A stretch of DNA of 64,000 bases from Citrus sinensis (lineage: Eukaryota; Streptophyta; Magnoliopsida; Sapindales; Rutaceae). The notes below the pieces were generated by a model, which was not told the DNA's origin, ran no database searches, and worked only from the letters and a program-made list of their open reading frames with translations. The stretch covers positions 25,984,501-26,048,500 of the forward strand of contig NC_068561.1 of the NCBI RefSeq assembly GCF_022201045.2, in the 5' to 3' direction. Below, in pieces: positions 25,301 to 36,975 of this stretch. The position numbers were made by a program, and so were the translations under genes. The stretch's first letter is position 1. Each line of letters begins with the position of its first letter.

Positions 25301-26368
25301 TTCACCCCGCTCAACTAAGTTACACCAATCAGACTTAACAAATTCAATTTCATTTAAATATTGATCATCCAGAGATATAGTTACATATAAAATGATTCAA
25401 CAAACATGTTGCAGAAGTACAAACATTTCACAAACGTACCCAGGATTAGAACCATCAACTGCACTGACCCAGTCATCATGTAAAGATGGTTCTTCCTCTT
25501 TTTGTGGTGCCACAGCCTTTATGTACTCAATTTCCAGAACTTTTTCCTGTAATAGGTCACACATCCGAGTTAATATCTACCAAAATAACTAAAAGCATAA
25601 AAGCAAAAAAGCAAGCACATATAGGAAATTGGGTTTCTGCAAATTCTTAGAAGCTCTGTTTATATTTGATTCTAAGGTGAATTTTATCTTATGCTAGTTC
25701 TTTTATTAAAACAGCTGTCTCCAAAAACACTTAAAAGTACTTTCTGAAAAAGCAATTCCAAAGTATTTCTCTAAAAATCACCTACCAAGTAGTACAAAAG
25801 CACTCCAAGATCATTATAAGGCCAAACAAACTGAAATGCATATTCCAGCCAAGGACTAACAGAATGGCATAAGATAGAATGACATAAGAGTGCTTCTGGG
25901 TATTAAGCAACACCTTTAAGAATTCCAAAAGGCACCTTCCAACGCCCAAAAATATTACTAACTGCTCAAACAGAAAAAACAATAAAAATAGAGTACCGCA
26001 GAAATGCCCTTGGCGAGAAGAAACTGCTCAAGCGACATCCGAACCAGTTCCCCATTGACCAAAAAATCAAACGGCTCAGATTTCCACTCAGGATTCACTA
26101 CACACAACCATAAAAAGAAATTATAAAACATTTTTTTTTAAAAAAAATCATTATTTATTTAATAAACAACAACAAAAATACAAACTTTACCTGCTTGTAG
26201 CAAGTTGTTCACGACAGAAGATAGACCGAAGCGAGTAAGATTAGAAGGGATTGCAATTGAGTTGCTTGGAACTTTTTGCGGAGGTTTTAGCTTCGTTTTG
26301 AAGCGAACTTGAACGCGCCTCGAATTTTCCTCATTTTGATCTTCCGGTGTTTCGATGTTCATGTCCAT
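22378..26368 (-). CDS. WDR12: Ribosome biogenesis protein WDR12 homologue
   Basis: WDR12 is the plant partner of Pescadillo and BOP1 in the PeBoW complex, which works in the nucleolus on 60S subunit maturation. Exons, all phase-consistent: 26368-26191, 26097-25997, 25546-25440, 24971-24936, 24799-24714, 24263-24205, 24132-24022, 23924-23799, 23298-23155, 23041-22933, 22845-22709, 22595-22560 and 22470-22378. They give 440 residues, close to the Arabidopsis length. The N-terminal NLE domain reads [12 protein letters not shown], then [20 protein letters not shown]40 repeats follow with typical ends such as [33 protein letters not shown] and VMLWDLRT. A Lys/Arg stretch (SIKKRKGN) lies in an inter-repeat loop. 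The exon ending at 24022 uses an unusual donor, ATG|GTCTAG. The third intron contains a tandem repeat. The gene is probably head-to-head with RIK across 1.25 kb. Confidence 0.94.
25106..25354. repeat. Tandem duplication in a WDR12 intron
   Basis: A unit of about 105 bp starting ATGCTAGTGCTCTAAAATA occurs twice (from 25106 and from 25253). A core beginning CATAACTGATTCACCCCGCT occurs a third time between them (25209). The copies are almost identical, so the duplication is recent. It lies in the intron between the exons ending at 25440 and starting at 24971, and does not touch coding sequence. Confidence 0.85.
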
Positions 26369-27622
26369 TTGCCCTTTTTTTCGGTTTTTTAATTTTTAAT
26401 GGGATGAAGTTAATTTGCGGAATCACAGATTGAGCTAGGGTTTTAGTTAAAGAGGAGGGAAGCTAAGCTAGGGTTTTAGCAGCAATCACTAAAGAAAGAG
26501 ATTGAAGACCGAATAGGAATTGCGGTTGCGAGACGCAGCGTTTTGGCGTCTCTAACTTGAAACGCACAGTTTCGTCACAAACGCCCAAACGCTGCGTTTC
26601 AAGCCGTCTGCTAGCGAATGAATTATTACTCCCAGCCTTTTCTCAATATTATTTATTATTACTCTTCTCGTAGATTTTACTCTCTGAATAAGTGACACCC
26701 ACTACTTCTAAACCTCTTCAATCTTAGTAATACTAACCAAATCAATTTAACTACATGCATCACTTATTTATTAAATGATAAATTTTATAATTTGTAAAGT
26801 CATTATTCTATCATTTCAATAAATGAATGGTATATTAGTCAAGTATCAAATATAAATTTCCCTTGCAATAAACTTAATTTTTTTCAAAATCATAACATGC
26901 ATTCAATTATCCATTTTCGGAAACACATGCACACATATATAGTAACCAAATCAAAGTATGAATGCCAAAAGTTCAATGCGGATTTGGATCTAGATGCGCC
27001 TACATCCGAATTCAGATCTGGATTTTGCCATCTATACTTTTACTGATAGAGATTGTGATAATAAGGGATATAATGGTGAGATTGTGATGATAAGACTGTG
27101 TAAAGAAATTTATGAGATGACGGGCGATGATAGGTGATGACGGAATATAGGTGATTTAGGCGATTTGGATAATGGTCTTATATTAAGAGTAATTTAGCCC
27201 ATAATAAATGTGTGTGGTTATTATTTTAAGAAATTTTGTTCTATGATTAATTTTGATAATGAATTTTTGAAAGTGGGTATATGGAAAAATTTTCCAAAAA
27301 CAAAAGTGACATTTACCATTTAATAAATAAATAAATAACGCAATTGAAAGATGGTGAACCCACGACCTTATGGTTAGGGGTCATATACTGTGACCGACCG
27401 AGCTCTTCTGGGTGTGTGACAAAATCATTTTTCAAATTATTTAAATGGTCTGATTTGCCATCCTGCTCCTCAGAGTCTGCCGAACAAAACAAAACACCGT
27501 CAAGCGTGCGTCAAGTAACCACTAAAGCTCATCAAATTCATCAATTCAGGCTCCAGGGACTGGGAAGGACCGGATGATTAATTAATTTTTATTTTTATTT
27601 TACGGATCTAATTGTCGACAGT
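26369..27622. promoter_or_regulatory. Shared upstream region of WDR12 and RIK
   Basis: The two genes diverge from this 1.25-kb spacer. A GC-rich inverted repeat lies at 26533-26597, about 170-230 bp before the WDR12 start; its arms ACGCAGCGTTTTGGCGT and ACGCCCAAACGCTGCGT match in 16 of 17 bases. A tRNA-like relic occupies 27341-27412. No TATA box is obvious, as is common for plant housekeeping genes. Confidence 0.45.
27341..27412 (-). pseudogene. tRNA-Lys-like relic
   Basis: On the minus strand the sequence reads GAGCTCGGTCGGTCACAG (an A-box region, as in AGCTCAGTCGGTAGAGC of tRNA-Lys) followed later by AAGGTCGTGGGTTCACC (variable loop and B-box region). The acceptor stem is not kept, so it is not a working tRNA. 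A TTAT-type simple tail follows on the minus strand (27321-27338), so it could instead be the head of a tRNA-derived SINE. Confidence 0.45.
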
Positions 27623-30600
27623 ATGACAGAAGACAGTCATCATACGTTTTCGTCGGACGACTCCGCCATATCTACCGACGGCTCCTCTCAAACACGGCAA
27701 AGGTATTCTATATAATATTTTATTTTATTTGGTTCCTGTTTTTTTTTTTTTGGTGGGGGAGGTGGGCGCAGGGCGTCGTTTTTACGTTGATGTATTAATT
27801 ATTATTGAGGTTTTTATTTAACTCTCGTGTTGTTTGGGAGTGATTAACATTTCACCATTTCTCTCATATTTGAATTCATCATGAATAATAATAATAATAA
27901 TAATATCACTTACAACAATGTCAATGATGATGTTAGCTTAGTATAATGAAATTAATTTCGAGCTCATGTACGGGGCAAAAAAAAAAAAAACCATGATTTT
28001 GAGTTGGTTTGCATGTATCTTTTCTCAGCTTACTTGAGATTGAAATTCAAGTTTGGAACACAGTTGACTGATTGGTGAGTATTTGCTGCTTTTGATGAAT
28101 GATTTGTATATGCAATATTGTGATGTTTCTTGTAGGAAAAAGAGGAAGTGGGACCAGCCAGCGGAATCATTGCTTAATTTCCCTCTAGCCAGCTTTGGAA
28201 TTTCCTTGCCTGGTGTGCCAGTTGCCCCAGTTGTCCCTGCTCCTGCTGCAGCTGCTTTCTTCACAAATCCACCGGTGGCTAGCGGTGCAACTGTTCCACC
28301 GGTTGTGCTCCAGGGGCCTCTGCCACCCAAGTTCAATCAAGTGAGATATGTGACTTAAAAATGGTTCTCTCTTCTTACTGCCATAATTTTGCTGCTAATT
28401 TTTGGCATATTTTCGTCGTATATTTCTTTCGTTCTTCCTAAATTCGTGGTTTAAAAATTAGGCTTTCAGTCCTATGTGTTTCTGTATTTACAATGATAGT
28501 ATGGGTGTTGTCAAAATTTTCCTTGCAGTTTTATAAGTGCATGATAAAATCAATGTGTAATAACTTCTTTACATTAGGTGTGGACACATGGGATAGTACA
28601 AGTTGTGCGGACAGGTGAAAACATTTGTCTACTGCTTTGCAATGGAAATGTTTTTAATTTTGTTTTCTTTTTTAAACATTGAGTTCAAGGTTGTTAGTGT
28701 TTCTGGTTAAAACTGTGAATTGTTAAAATTTGGGTGTTTCATTCATTGCAAGTGGCCTATTAACTGGGTCATCTACCTTAATGTCTGGATAGGAAATTTC
28801 TTCTATGACAAATAGTGTTTACTCACCTGCTTATTTTGGCTAAAAATAATGATATTTATGGTGTCTTAGAATGTGTGTCCTTTGCATATTCTAATATGGT
28901 GGTTGGTGACCTCTATTCTGCTAAATGCTATTGCTTTTTAATTATTTTGCAAAATGGGAATATTTTCCAATTTATCAGTGGCTAACTTATAAATTGTGGA
29001 GGTTTCTCCCTCGCGTTGATGCATTTTTACAAATTTAGTTCTTGTATCCCATATTTTCTTTGGATTTGTCATCAGGTTTTTGAAATTTTATATCCCTTTT
29101 AGGCTGAAGTCTATTTCACATTTCTTCTTTGGCTTTTAAATCAATAATGATTTTGTAAATTGTTTCTTTTTAGCCTAAGGTCCAAGATGAGTTAATAATT
29201 GCACGGGAGATTGTTATAAATGATTCGGAGTCTTCTGTTCGCTACAAACTAACTAAACGTCAAACACAGGAAGAGGTGAGTTTGATTTTCTTTAATTTGT
29301 TTGATTGAATAATATTTTATCTCTTGTTACTATTTTTCAGGAATGGTTATTTTGTTCCTGGGAGACTGATTTGTTCGTTCACTGGTCTTGCAGATTCAAA
29401 AATGCACTGGTGCTGTGGTAATAACTAGGTTTGTGGGAATTATAGGAATATATGATAGAGTTTTCTAACTTCTTCTCTCTCTTTCTCTCTCTCTCTCACT
29501 CTCTCTCTCACACACACATTCACTCTGTTACTTCTTGTTTATGCATAAGTAGAATTGTATTTCAGGGGTAAATATCGTCCGCCAAATGCCCCGCCCGATG
29601 GTGAAAAGCCTCTATATCTTCACATATCTGCAGGGGCTCATGTAAGTTTGATTGATTTATCCATATGGAACATTTATTGAGGTTATGGTTTCGGATTAGG
29701 GTTTTTTATGTGGCTGTATGCTTTCACATTATATTTACTTTTGTTTATGCCCAGAAATAGCCTTTCCTCACAACTGGGAAATTATAACACAGGATTGATG
29801 CTACATTTTCTTTAGAACACATAGATTAGTAAGAACTGCATTAGGCCATCCATAGTAAGTTTTTATATTTGAAGTGCAACTTCACTCCTTATGTTACTGC
29901 AAGAAAGAGTCTGTGATTTGCTATTTTAGTTTTTGCATCCAGAATTCTATGTTCCTTTAGTGTGACCTACATAATTGACCACGAACCAGTTTTTGGAGAG
30001 ATGCAAGTGTCGTATTTAGGGATCTATACTTTATGAGGCTAGCTGTACCCTTTTGTGTTTTTGAGACAATAATTTCCTAGATTAAAAGTAAACATGTTGT
30101 TGTGACATATGTAGCTTAAAAAGATGAATAAAAGATTGGATACACTGTATATTCGATTATGTTGTGGCCTAACTGATACACTTGTAACAGAAGCTTGTCT
30201 TGTAAATTACTCATAAGGAGATGGCTGTTAATGTGTAAACATTTTATAACTTTAATACCTTAAACATGGATGACTTCGATTTCCCCCCAACACACCCCCA
30301 AAATACCCCACTCCTTCCAAAAAGATAGAAAGTTATGTCACACCTGTTTAGGGTCCTTGCCTGACTCCTGCTTGCGCTATTTTTTGGCCATATATAATGA
30401 AAAATGTGAGACTCAAAGTTTCCTTCTTGTTTCCAGAAGGATTTGTTTTATAGTTTTATTTGTCTTTTTTATATTTTATTAATGACCTGTGCAGTTAAAA
30501 GAGACAGCGGAACGAATTTTAGCAGTTGATCATGCAGCTGCCATGGTTGAAGAAATGCTGAAACAGGGTCATGCAGGTTTTCCCACTTTGCAAACAGTTA

Positions 30601-33600
30601 TGGGCAATGGGGTCCAGGTATATATGCACTTCACTAATGAGGTTTTTGAGTTATTTCACATTGTCCTGTGTATAATCCCTGTTTGTCTTTGGTTCTCAGG
30701 CAATGAGTACATCTGTGTTTTTGGGTTTTGATGCTGACGCATCTCTGAACATTGCTGCTCGCATTCGTGGACCAAATGTGAGATTTTTCTTTCATCTATG
30801 TCAATCTCCCATATGGCTATGATTTTAAGGAATTTGTCAAAATGGTTTTGATTTTATTTTTATTTTAAATTGTTTGTCAATCTGCATTGTGGTAGGCATA
30901 TCTCTGCTTACAATCTTTAACTCTGTTGTAATATTGGCTGTTCTATAAGTTTATGGATGTCCTGTTCTATTTTAATGTTTGAATTTTGTTTTCATCAACT
31001 TTTAGTTATTTGGTCTGTTCTATTTGATTTGTTTGTTTTGCATTTATTTACTCATGATGAAAACAAGAGATTCTAATGTTTGAAGCTTTCTCTGACATCT
31101 CCATACAATTGGGAGAGACTGTTTTTCTGTTGGTGCTTCCGTTTGTACATGCAGGACCAGTATATAAATCACATTATGAATGAGACAGGAGCAACTGTCT
31201 TACTAAGAGGGCGTGGTTCTGGAAACTCTGAAGGCCTGCAAGGCGAAGGTACTGTGTATTATAAAATCTATGAGTGCCTATTGATTTTTGTTGTTCTGGA
31301 TTCTTCAAAATGTGGTTTGACAGACTGTCTCATTCTGGTTCCAGAAGTGCATCAACCATTGCATTTATTCTTGTCCAGTAATAATCCTAAAAGCTTGGAA
31401 GAAGCAAAGCGTCTGGCAGAAAATCTGTTGGATACAATCAGTGCAGAGTGTGGTGCCTCCAGGTAATGCGGCTTCAAATTATATTGGCAAGAAGTTTGGA
31501 TTGCCTAGTGCTTACAATGGGTTTATGTGTTCTCTATATCTCCCCAAAACAGTGAGGCAATACAGATGCAGTTTATGCTTTTAATTAATTGCTTAAATTT
31601 GGCCAGTGTGAAGTATGCAACATTTATGTGTAAAATTATAGTAACGGACTTCTGTCTTATTCTGTAGAACTTTGTGCTTTTCATCATTTTTCTTTTTCTT
31701 TCAGACGAATATTTATGATACCCAGTTGGGGTCATGACCACAAATGGTCTATGACGCGTGACTTTATTTAGTTTTGTGTCAGGAATAACCATTGATGTTT
31801 CTTTGACTATATCAGGGTTTCATCATGTAAAGTCTATAACGCTGTCCCACCCCCACAGCAGTTGTTGACTGGCATTCAGGGTTTTGGCAATGAGCAAAAG
31901 TTGAATGCAGGTTCTGCTGTCATATTGACATCTACAGTGAACTTATCATCAGTTCCACTGGCTCCTTCAGTTCCTGGAGTTACTACTGTCTATTCTCAAG
32001 GCATGATGTTACAGTCCGGAGGAATATTGAACAGTGTGCAGCCACAACAAAATATAGTTGGATATCCTCAGCCTGTATCAACTGGAGGAACAAGCTATAG
32101 TGGATATGAAGGAATATATCCTCAGGCTACACCTCTCCAACAAGTTGCCCTAGCCCTTAGACAGTCATCTTCTCCTCTCACATCTTTAGTTGCTCCGACA
32201 GCATCAGTGTCAAGCACGGCAACAACATCAACAACGTCAACAGCCATGTCTGAAAAGGAGAAGCGACCTCCACAGAAGCGAAAATTTCAGGAGCTACCAG
32301 TTGGTTCAAAGGGCCCTGCAAAACACAACCAGGTATCAATGAAATTTTTTATTCTAGCTTGTTTCAGAAGAAAGCTGTGAGATGTAGACTTCTATATTTT
32401 GTTTACAATAAAGGGTGGAAGAGGAGAAAGATAAAGATGGATATAATATCCATCATTCAAATTAAGGTTTTTAGAAATTCATGCCTGTAAGCTTTTAGAT
32501 CCTTAAATTTCTGGATAGTAATGATAGCATACTTTGTAATGCTTGGTTTTTGGGATCAAAACTGAATTACATTGTGAAGGAATGAACCATTTGTTGTTTC
32601 TTTCTAGCCAGTGGTTGTGGAAGATATGGACCTATAACAGTTCACTACACTGGCAATGTGTTGCCTATATTAGTAGAGTAAAATTTCTGGTTTTGATGTT
32701 TGTCAATTGAGGCTTTCGAATTGTCTCTGCTCTCTCTTTTTGTGAGCTCTGATTTATTTTACCTTGGGTGAAACTTATTTATTCAATGTTATGATTATGA
32801 AAAAAGAAACAAAATGAGAACTATCACATATTGACTACATTCAATACAATGCTGTTTTCTCTTCCCTTTCTTTATCTCGGCTGTATCTTTTGCTGACTTC
32901 CTCTGCTTTATATTCCAGGTATTTTCTCTGACCTTCTATGAAGCTAACAGGTCGATATCGTACCTCTCTGTTTGGACCATTGGTTTGTATGTTTAACAGG
33001 ATTTACAGCCCTGTTAATGGGTGTTTGCTGCTTCAGAGCTATGATGAGGGGCCAATTCAAGTTTTTATACTAATTGACACTAGTGGCAAACAATGTGTAT
33101 GCCTTTTAGAAGGATGATTTTACTTATTGTGTTGCATCTAGCGCTCACTTTCTCAAATAGACCGCTGCCAGTATGCATGCTGTGCTTCTCTTGCATAAAA
33201 GGCTACAATAGCCAGCTTTGGGTACTTATATTGCTGGAACTCAGTGGTAGTAAGTTATTATCTACTTTAAGGCATGCACACTAAATAAGTTGGGTTAGAA
33301 TGTTAGATACCAGCTAAAAGGTATGCAAACTAAATAAGTAAGCAAATAAAACAAATACACAGACGTGAATAATTGATGCCAGATGTATAGGTTCTCATAC
33401 TGAAGTCCCAGAATTCATAGTTTTGAAAAATGATATTGAATGGAGAAGCTCTTCTGCTTCTGCCTCTTTTTTGTTTTCTGGACATTGGCATGATAGTGGT
33501 GTCTGTGCATATCCTTACTGGGTGTTTGCATGCTGCTGCAAGTCACCCAATGGAAAGTTATTGTTTTTTAGCACTGAATTCTTGATTTCATAACATTTGT

Positions 33601-34322
33601 TATTATAAAATTTTCTTATGAAAGAATTTGACCTATATGTCCTGGAATCGCATGTGTTATTATAAAGACATCCTTGTTCAACAGTGGTTCTTATGCTTTA
33701 CATTCCCTTATAATGTTTCTCTGGAAACTCTCGAGGTTTTCTTAATATTACTCAGTTTGGCATTGGAATGCATGAATGGCAAGATCAATTAAAAAATATA
33801 AATACGAAGATCATTGAAAAATTAGGCTTGGTTTCTTTGTCTCTAACTTGTTGCAGGGATCAGAAATACCAAATCGAAGTGAGCTGTCAGCCAATTTGGA
33901 TGTGAGAAATGTATCAAATATGCCACCTCCAAGTAAGTTGGTCCAGCCCGTAGACAATGGAATGCCCCATCCGCCTCCAAGAAACATGCCTCCTCCACCA
34001 CCACCAAAATTTACCTTGTTAGCTCCCACTGCAAAATTGCATGACAAGAACAATAGTTTGAATAAAACAAAATCTGATAATATCCCTGGTAAGAATGGAA
34101 ACTATTTCACCTTTTTTTCACTGTTTTTTCTTTTGCTAAATTGCCATCAATCGGAAAAGTGGGGGAAGTGATATATTTTATCTTCTAGGAGGAATTGTTC
34201 CTCAGCTGGTCACAGTTGTATTTGTGTTTCTAATTTTTATTATCCTTTGTTATCAAAACCATGTAGTCGTTTCTGATACCTTGGTCAAGCTAATGGAATA
34301 TGGGGAAGATGACGACGACTAA
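27623..34322 (+). CDS. RIK: RIK, KH-domain splicing/RNA-binding protein (KHDC4 homologue)
   Basis: RIK (rough sheath2-interacting KH protein) binds RNA through KH domains. In plants it was found as a partner of the AS1/RS2 chromatin-repressor complex; its animal relative KHDC4 acts in splicing. Coding exons: 27623-27702, 28136-28340, 29174-29275, 29394-29428, 29566-29641, 30495-30617, 30700-30777, 31155-31248, 31345-31462, 31816-32332, 33857-34088 and 34267-34322. Every junction keeps frame, giving 571 residues. Visible parts: the basic start RKKRKWDQPAE; a first KH-like region (VQDELIIAREIVINDSE, then IQKCTGAVVITRGKYRPP); the second KH core NDQYINHIMNETGATVLLRG; a Pro-rich tail (MPPPPPPKF); and the C-terminal LVKLMEYGEDDDD. 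After the stop the same frame stays open for 54 codons with acidic, structured-looking sequence, so the true or ancestral C-terminus may be longer. Confidence 0.93.
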
Positions 34323-35033
34323 CCTGAGGAAGATGGTGAAGAATACTACACCAGTGACTCCAGTTTTAACCTCAACTCTGGTAACATGATAGCTCAAAAA
34401 CCTTTTTGGACTGATGACCAAGTGATTCAACAAGTGAAGTATTGGCTGCAAAAGCGATTCTTTGGTCAGCATTCTAGTATTATATGATTGCAACTTGTTA
34501 GGTGCATATAGACTGTGTGTTGGCATGTGCGACAATGCCTTGTGTTGTATAATTGTTGCTACTAGCTGTGGTGTTGGCTATCACTGAGGTCTGTTTCGGT
34601 TGGGATATGAAGATTGTTTGTTGTACTTAATAAGCGTAGTTGTACATTAGTAGTTTTTGTCTTAGTTTTAGGAGTAGAGTTTTTTGTTAGTTGTCATCTC
34701 TTGTGCTTTAATCAAGTTTTATGCCTTGGCAGTAAAACCCCGTTGCCAAAACATTGCTGAAGCAAAATGTATATTGTACCCGTCAGAGGCAAAACCGACG
34801 TATTTCTTTTTGGTGCCAGTCATTCAACAATTTGATCTAATACTTGTCTGTTTGTAATCATTTTGAACAGATTTTCAGAATTTTTTTTTTCCAGAACTCG
34901 AATGAAAATCTTGAAGAATGGCTCATTCATTTTATCACTGACACTGAATCAAGGGTAAATGGTTTAGAGTTTCTGCCCGCAAAGTTGCTACCTTCCGTGC
35001 AACATTGATAGTCTGCAAATGCCGCAGGGGTTG
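34323..35033. other. 3' region of RIK
   Basis: The first 162 bases continue the RIK frame after its stop codon (to the TGA at 34485-34487). The rest appears to be 3' UTR and spacer with no further gene. Confidence 0.5.
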
Positions 35034-35043
35034 ATAAATTAAT

Positions 35044-35656
35044 GGGTAATTTTTAAAAACCTCTCCTGAGGTTTGGGTTTGTTGTAAGTAGATGGCGAGA
35101 ATTGGTTTATTTGTAAAAAATCGCTTACCGTCAGTTAATTTTAACATTGACCGTTAGTTGACCGTGCAAAGACAATATTACTCTTAACAATAATTTATAA
35201 ACGAAAATAACTAAAAAAAAACTAAAATTATTGGCGCGAAAAGCACAAACCCTATTTTTTAACAATTTTATTCTTGTTAATTCTAAAAATTTACAATATC
35301 ATAGGTAAAGATTATGACTATTTCATTTTTAAATTTTTAATTTTATCTTTATTGTAGGAATTTTAAGAAAATATCAATAATTTAAAGAGGATTTTTTAAT
35401 TTTTTAATTTTATCTTTTTTATAGGAACTTTAAGAAAATATCAATAATTTAAAGATAGTAAAATAGCTAATAATTTTAGTTTTTTTTTAGTTATTTTCAT
35501 TTATAAACTATTGTTAAGGGTAATATTGTCTTTGCACGGTCAATTAACGGTCAATGTTAAAATTAACTGACGGTAGGGAGTTTTTTACAAATAAATCAAT
35601 TCTCGCCATCTACTTGCAACAAATCCAAACCTCAGGAAAATTTTTAAAAATTACCC
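35044..35656. mobile_element. Long-TIR MITE, Mutator-like
   Basis: Inverted repeats of about 190 bp start with GGGTAATTTTTAAAAA at 35044 and end in its complement at 35656. The perfect 10-bp direct repeat ATAAATTAAT flanks the element (35034-35043 and 35657-35666). Long TIRs with a 9-10-bp duplication fit Mutator-like non-autonomous elements. Between the TIRs a unit of about 65-75 bp ending AAAATATCAATAATTTAAAG is repeated in tandem. No coding capacity is present. The arms remain alike, so the copy should fold into a very long hairpin. Confidence 0.75.
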
Positions 35657-35666
35657 ATAAATTAAT

Positions 35667-36975
35667 TGAACCCTTGAAATGTACTAAAGTAGAAGTAGAC
35701 ATCAGGATCCCGTTGGACAACAGCTAAGGTCATCCCAACTTGGTGCAGGTGTGTGAGAAAAGTCTCAATCCAGCGACTAAATCAATGTCAACTTCATTCA
35801 CGCGGTAAAATAGATGGTTTGACAATATGCGTGATCAACCCATCGTACAAAAATTGGTGAAAATCCAGCAATTCACGAGGCTATTGTAACAGATAGGTAC
35901 ATCGCCTATGCATATACCTTGATCTAAAGTCTAAGCAAGTCAAGTTGAACTTTCTATATCTTGGCAGGTTGAAAAGTGGCCTTATCAGCCGTATCAGCCG
36001 TAATTTTTTCAGATGAATTTGTCGCATCCTATTGTTTCAAAATTAGCTCCATATTCAATGTGTCCACCAAATATCTCCACCACCATTGATGAAATAAATA
36101 TCCACCATAAGATAACTTTTCCTGGGCCCTACAGAAAGGGTTGTTGTCAACAGTCTATTCTTTCTTTTGGCAAATTGTTCAGGCAGAGCTATTACTTTTC
36201 CAAACCTGAAAGTGATGGGCTGACGGACGCATTTTTCTATTCACATGCCAAGTTGTTCATATTCATCACACAAGGCCCCATACAGGCCCCAACTTGAAGT
36301 TGCCATTCTACCGCTAAATGTAGGACGTCATTTCTAAACAAGCGCAGCTCTGCTTCTGCTTCATTAAGCGTGATAAAAAATCCCATCAAGCTGCTACACC
36401 TGAGCATTTTTCTAACTCATTCACACTCAACCCTTGTTGTCTTTCCTCTCCCTCTCTGTGGAGCCTTGGTTTTAACTGGTGACTCTTCTGGTACGTTATC
36501 TGATATATGCATCAGCAATAAGTCATGTGGGCTCCAATAACCGCCCATGAACCTGCGGACACTATTACACACTTAATTGTACAAGTTGGTTGTTACACTT
36601 CAAAACAGTATCATCATCCTCTAGACTCATGGTTGTCTGTTCCATGAATTGTATCAAATACCAGACACTAAATGCAACCAAACCAAAAACAAGATTCATA
36701 TAACTGTTATTTGACTCGATCAATGGTAGCACAAAGAACGGGTACAAAAAATACTGCATGCGAAAAATTTCACCATGTATATTAGATTACATTTTTGGAA
36801 CTTGGAAAAGAGAATTGGAGAGATGTACAAAAGCAGGTGGTGAATTTGCATAGCACCATGTCTTTATCAATCAAAATAAGGTTATATGGGGCTGAGAGAG
36901 ACATAGAGGCCTTACCTAGGTCAAAAAATTTCAAAAAGGAAATGCTACAAATTCTTGTGGTTCTGCTATGTTCCA
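35667..36975. other. Intergenic DNA with a possible decayed gene
   Basis: This stretch is less AT-rich than typical spacer here. Read on the minus strand, part of it (about 36400 to 36250) gives sensible protein-like sequence such as NEAEAELRLFRNDV and LAVEWQLQVG, then stops. I did not recognise the family. The part next to 36975 is likely EXO70 3' UTR. Confidence 0.35.

Noticed and set aside
25620-25990. Possible hAT-type MITE in a WDR12 intron (AAAAGCACT-like motifs and GGCCAAACAAAC)
   Set aside because: The motifs resemble hAT elements, but the two ends do not pair well and no 8-bp duplication was visible.
28577-28614. A 37-bp block with acceptor- and donor-like borders in a RIK intron (GTGTGGACACATGGG...)
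   Set aside because: Including it would shift the frame and put a stop in the next exon. Joining 28340 directly to 29174 keeps frame and gives the KFNQ-PKVQDELIIAR junction expected for RIK.
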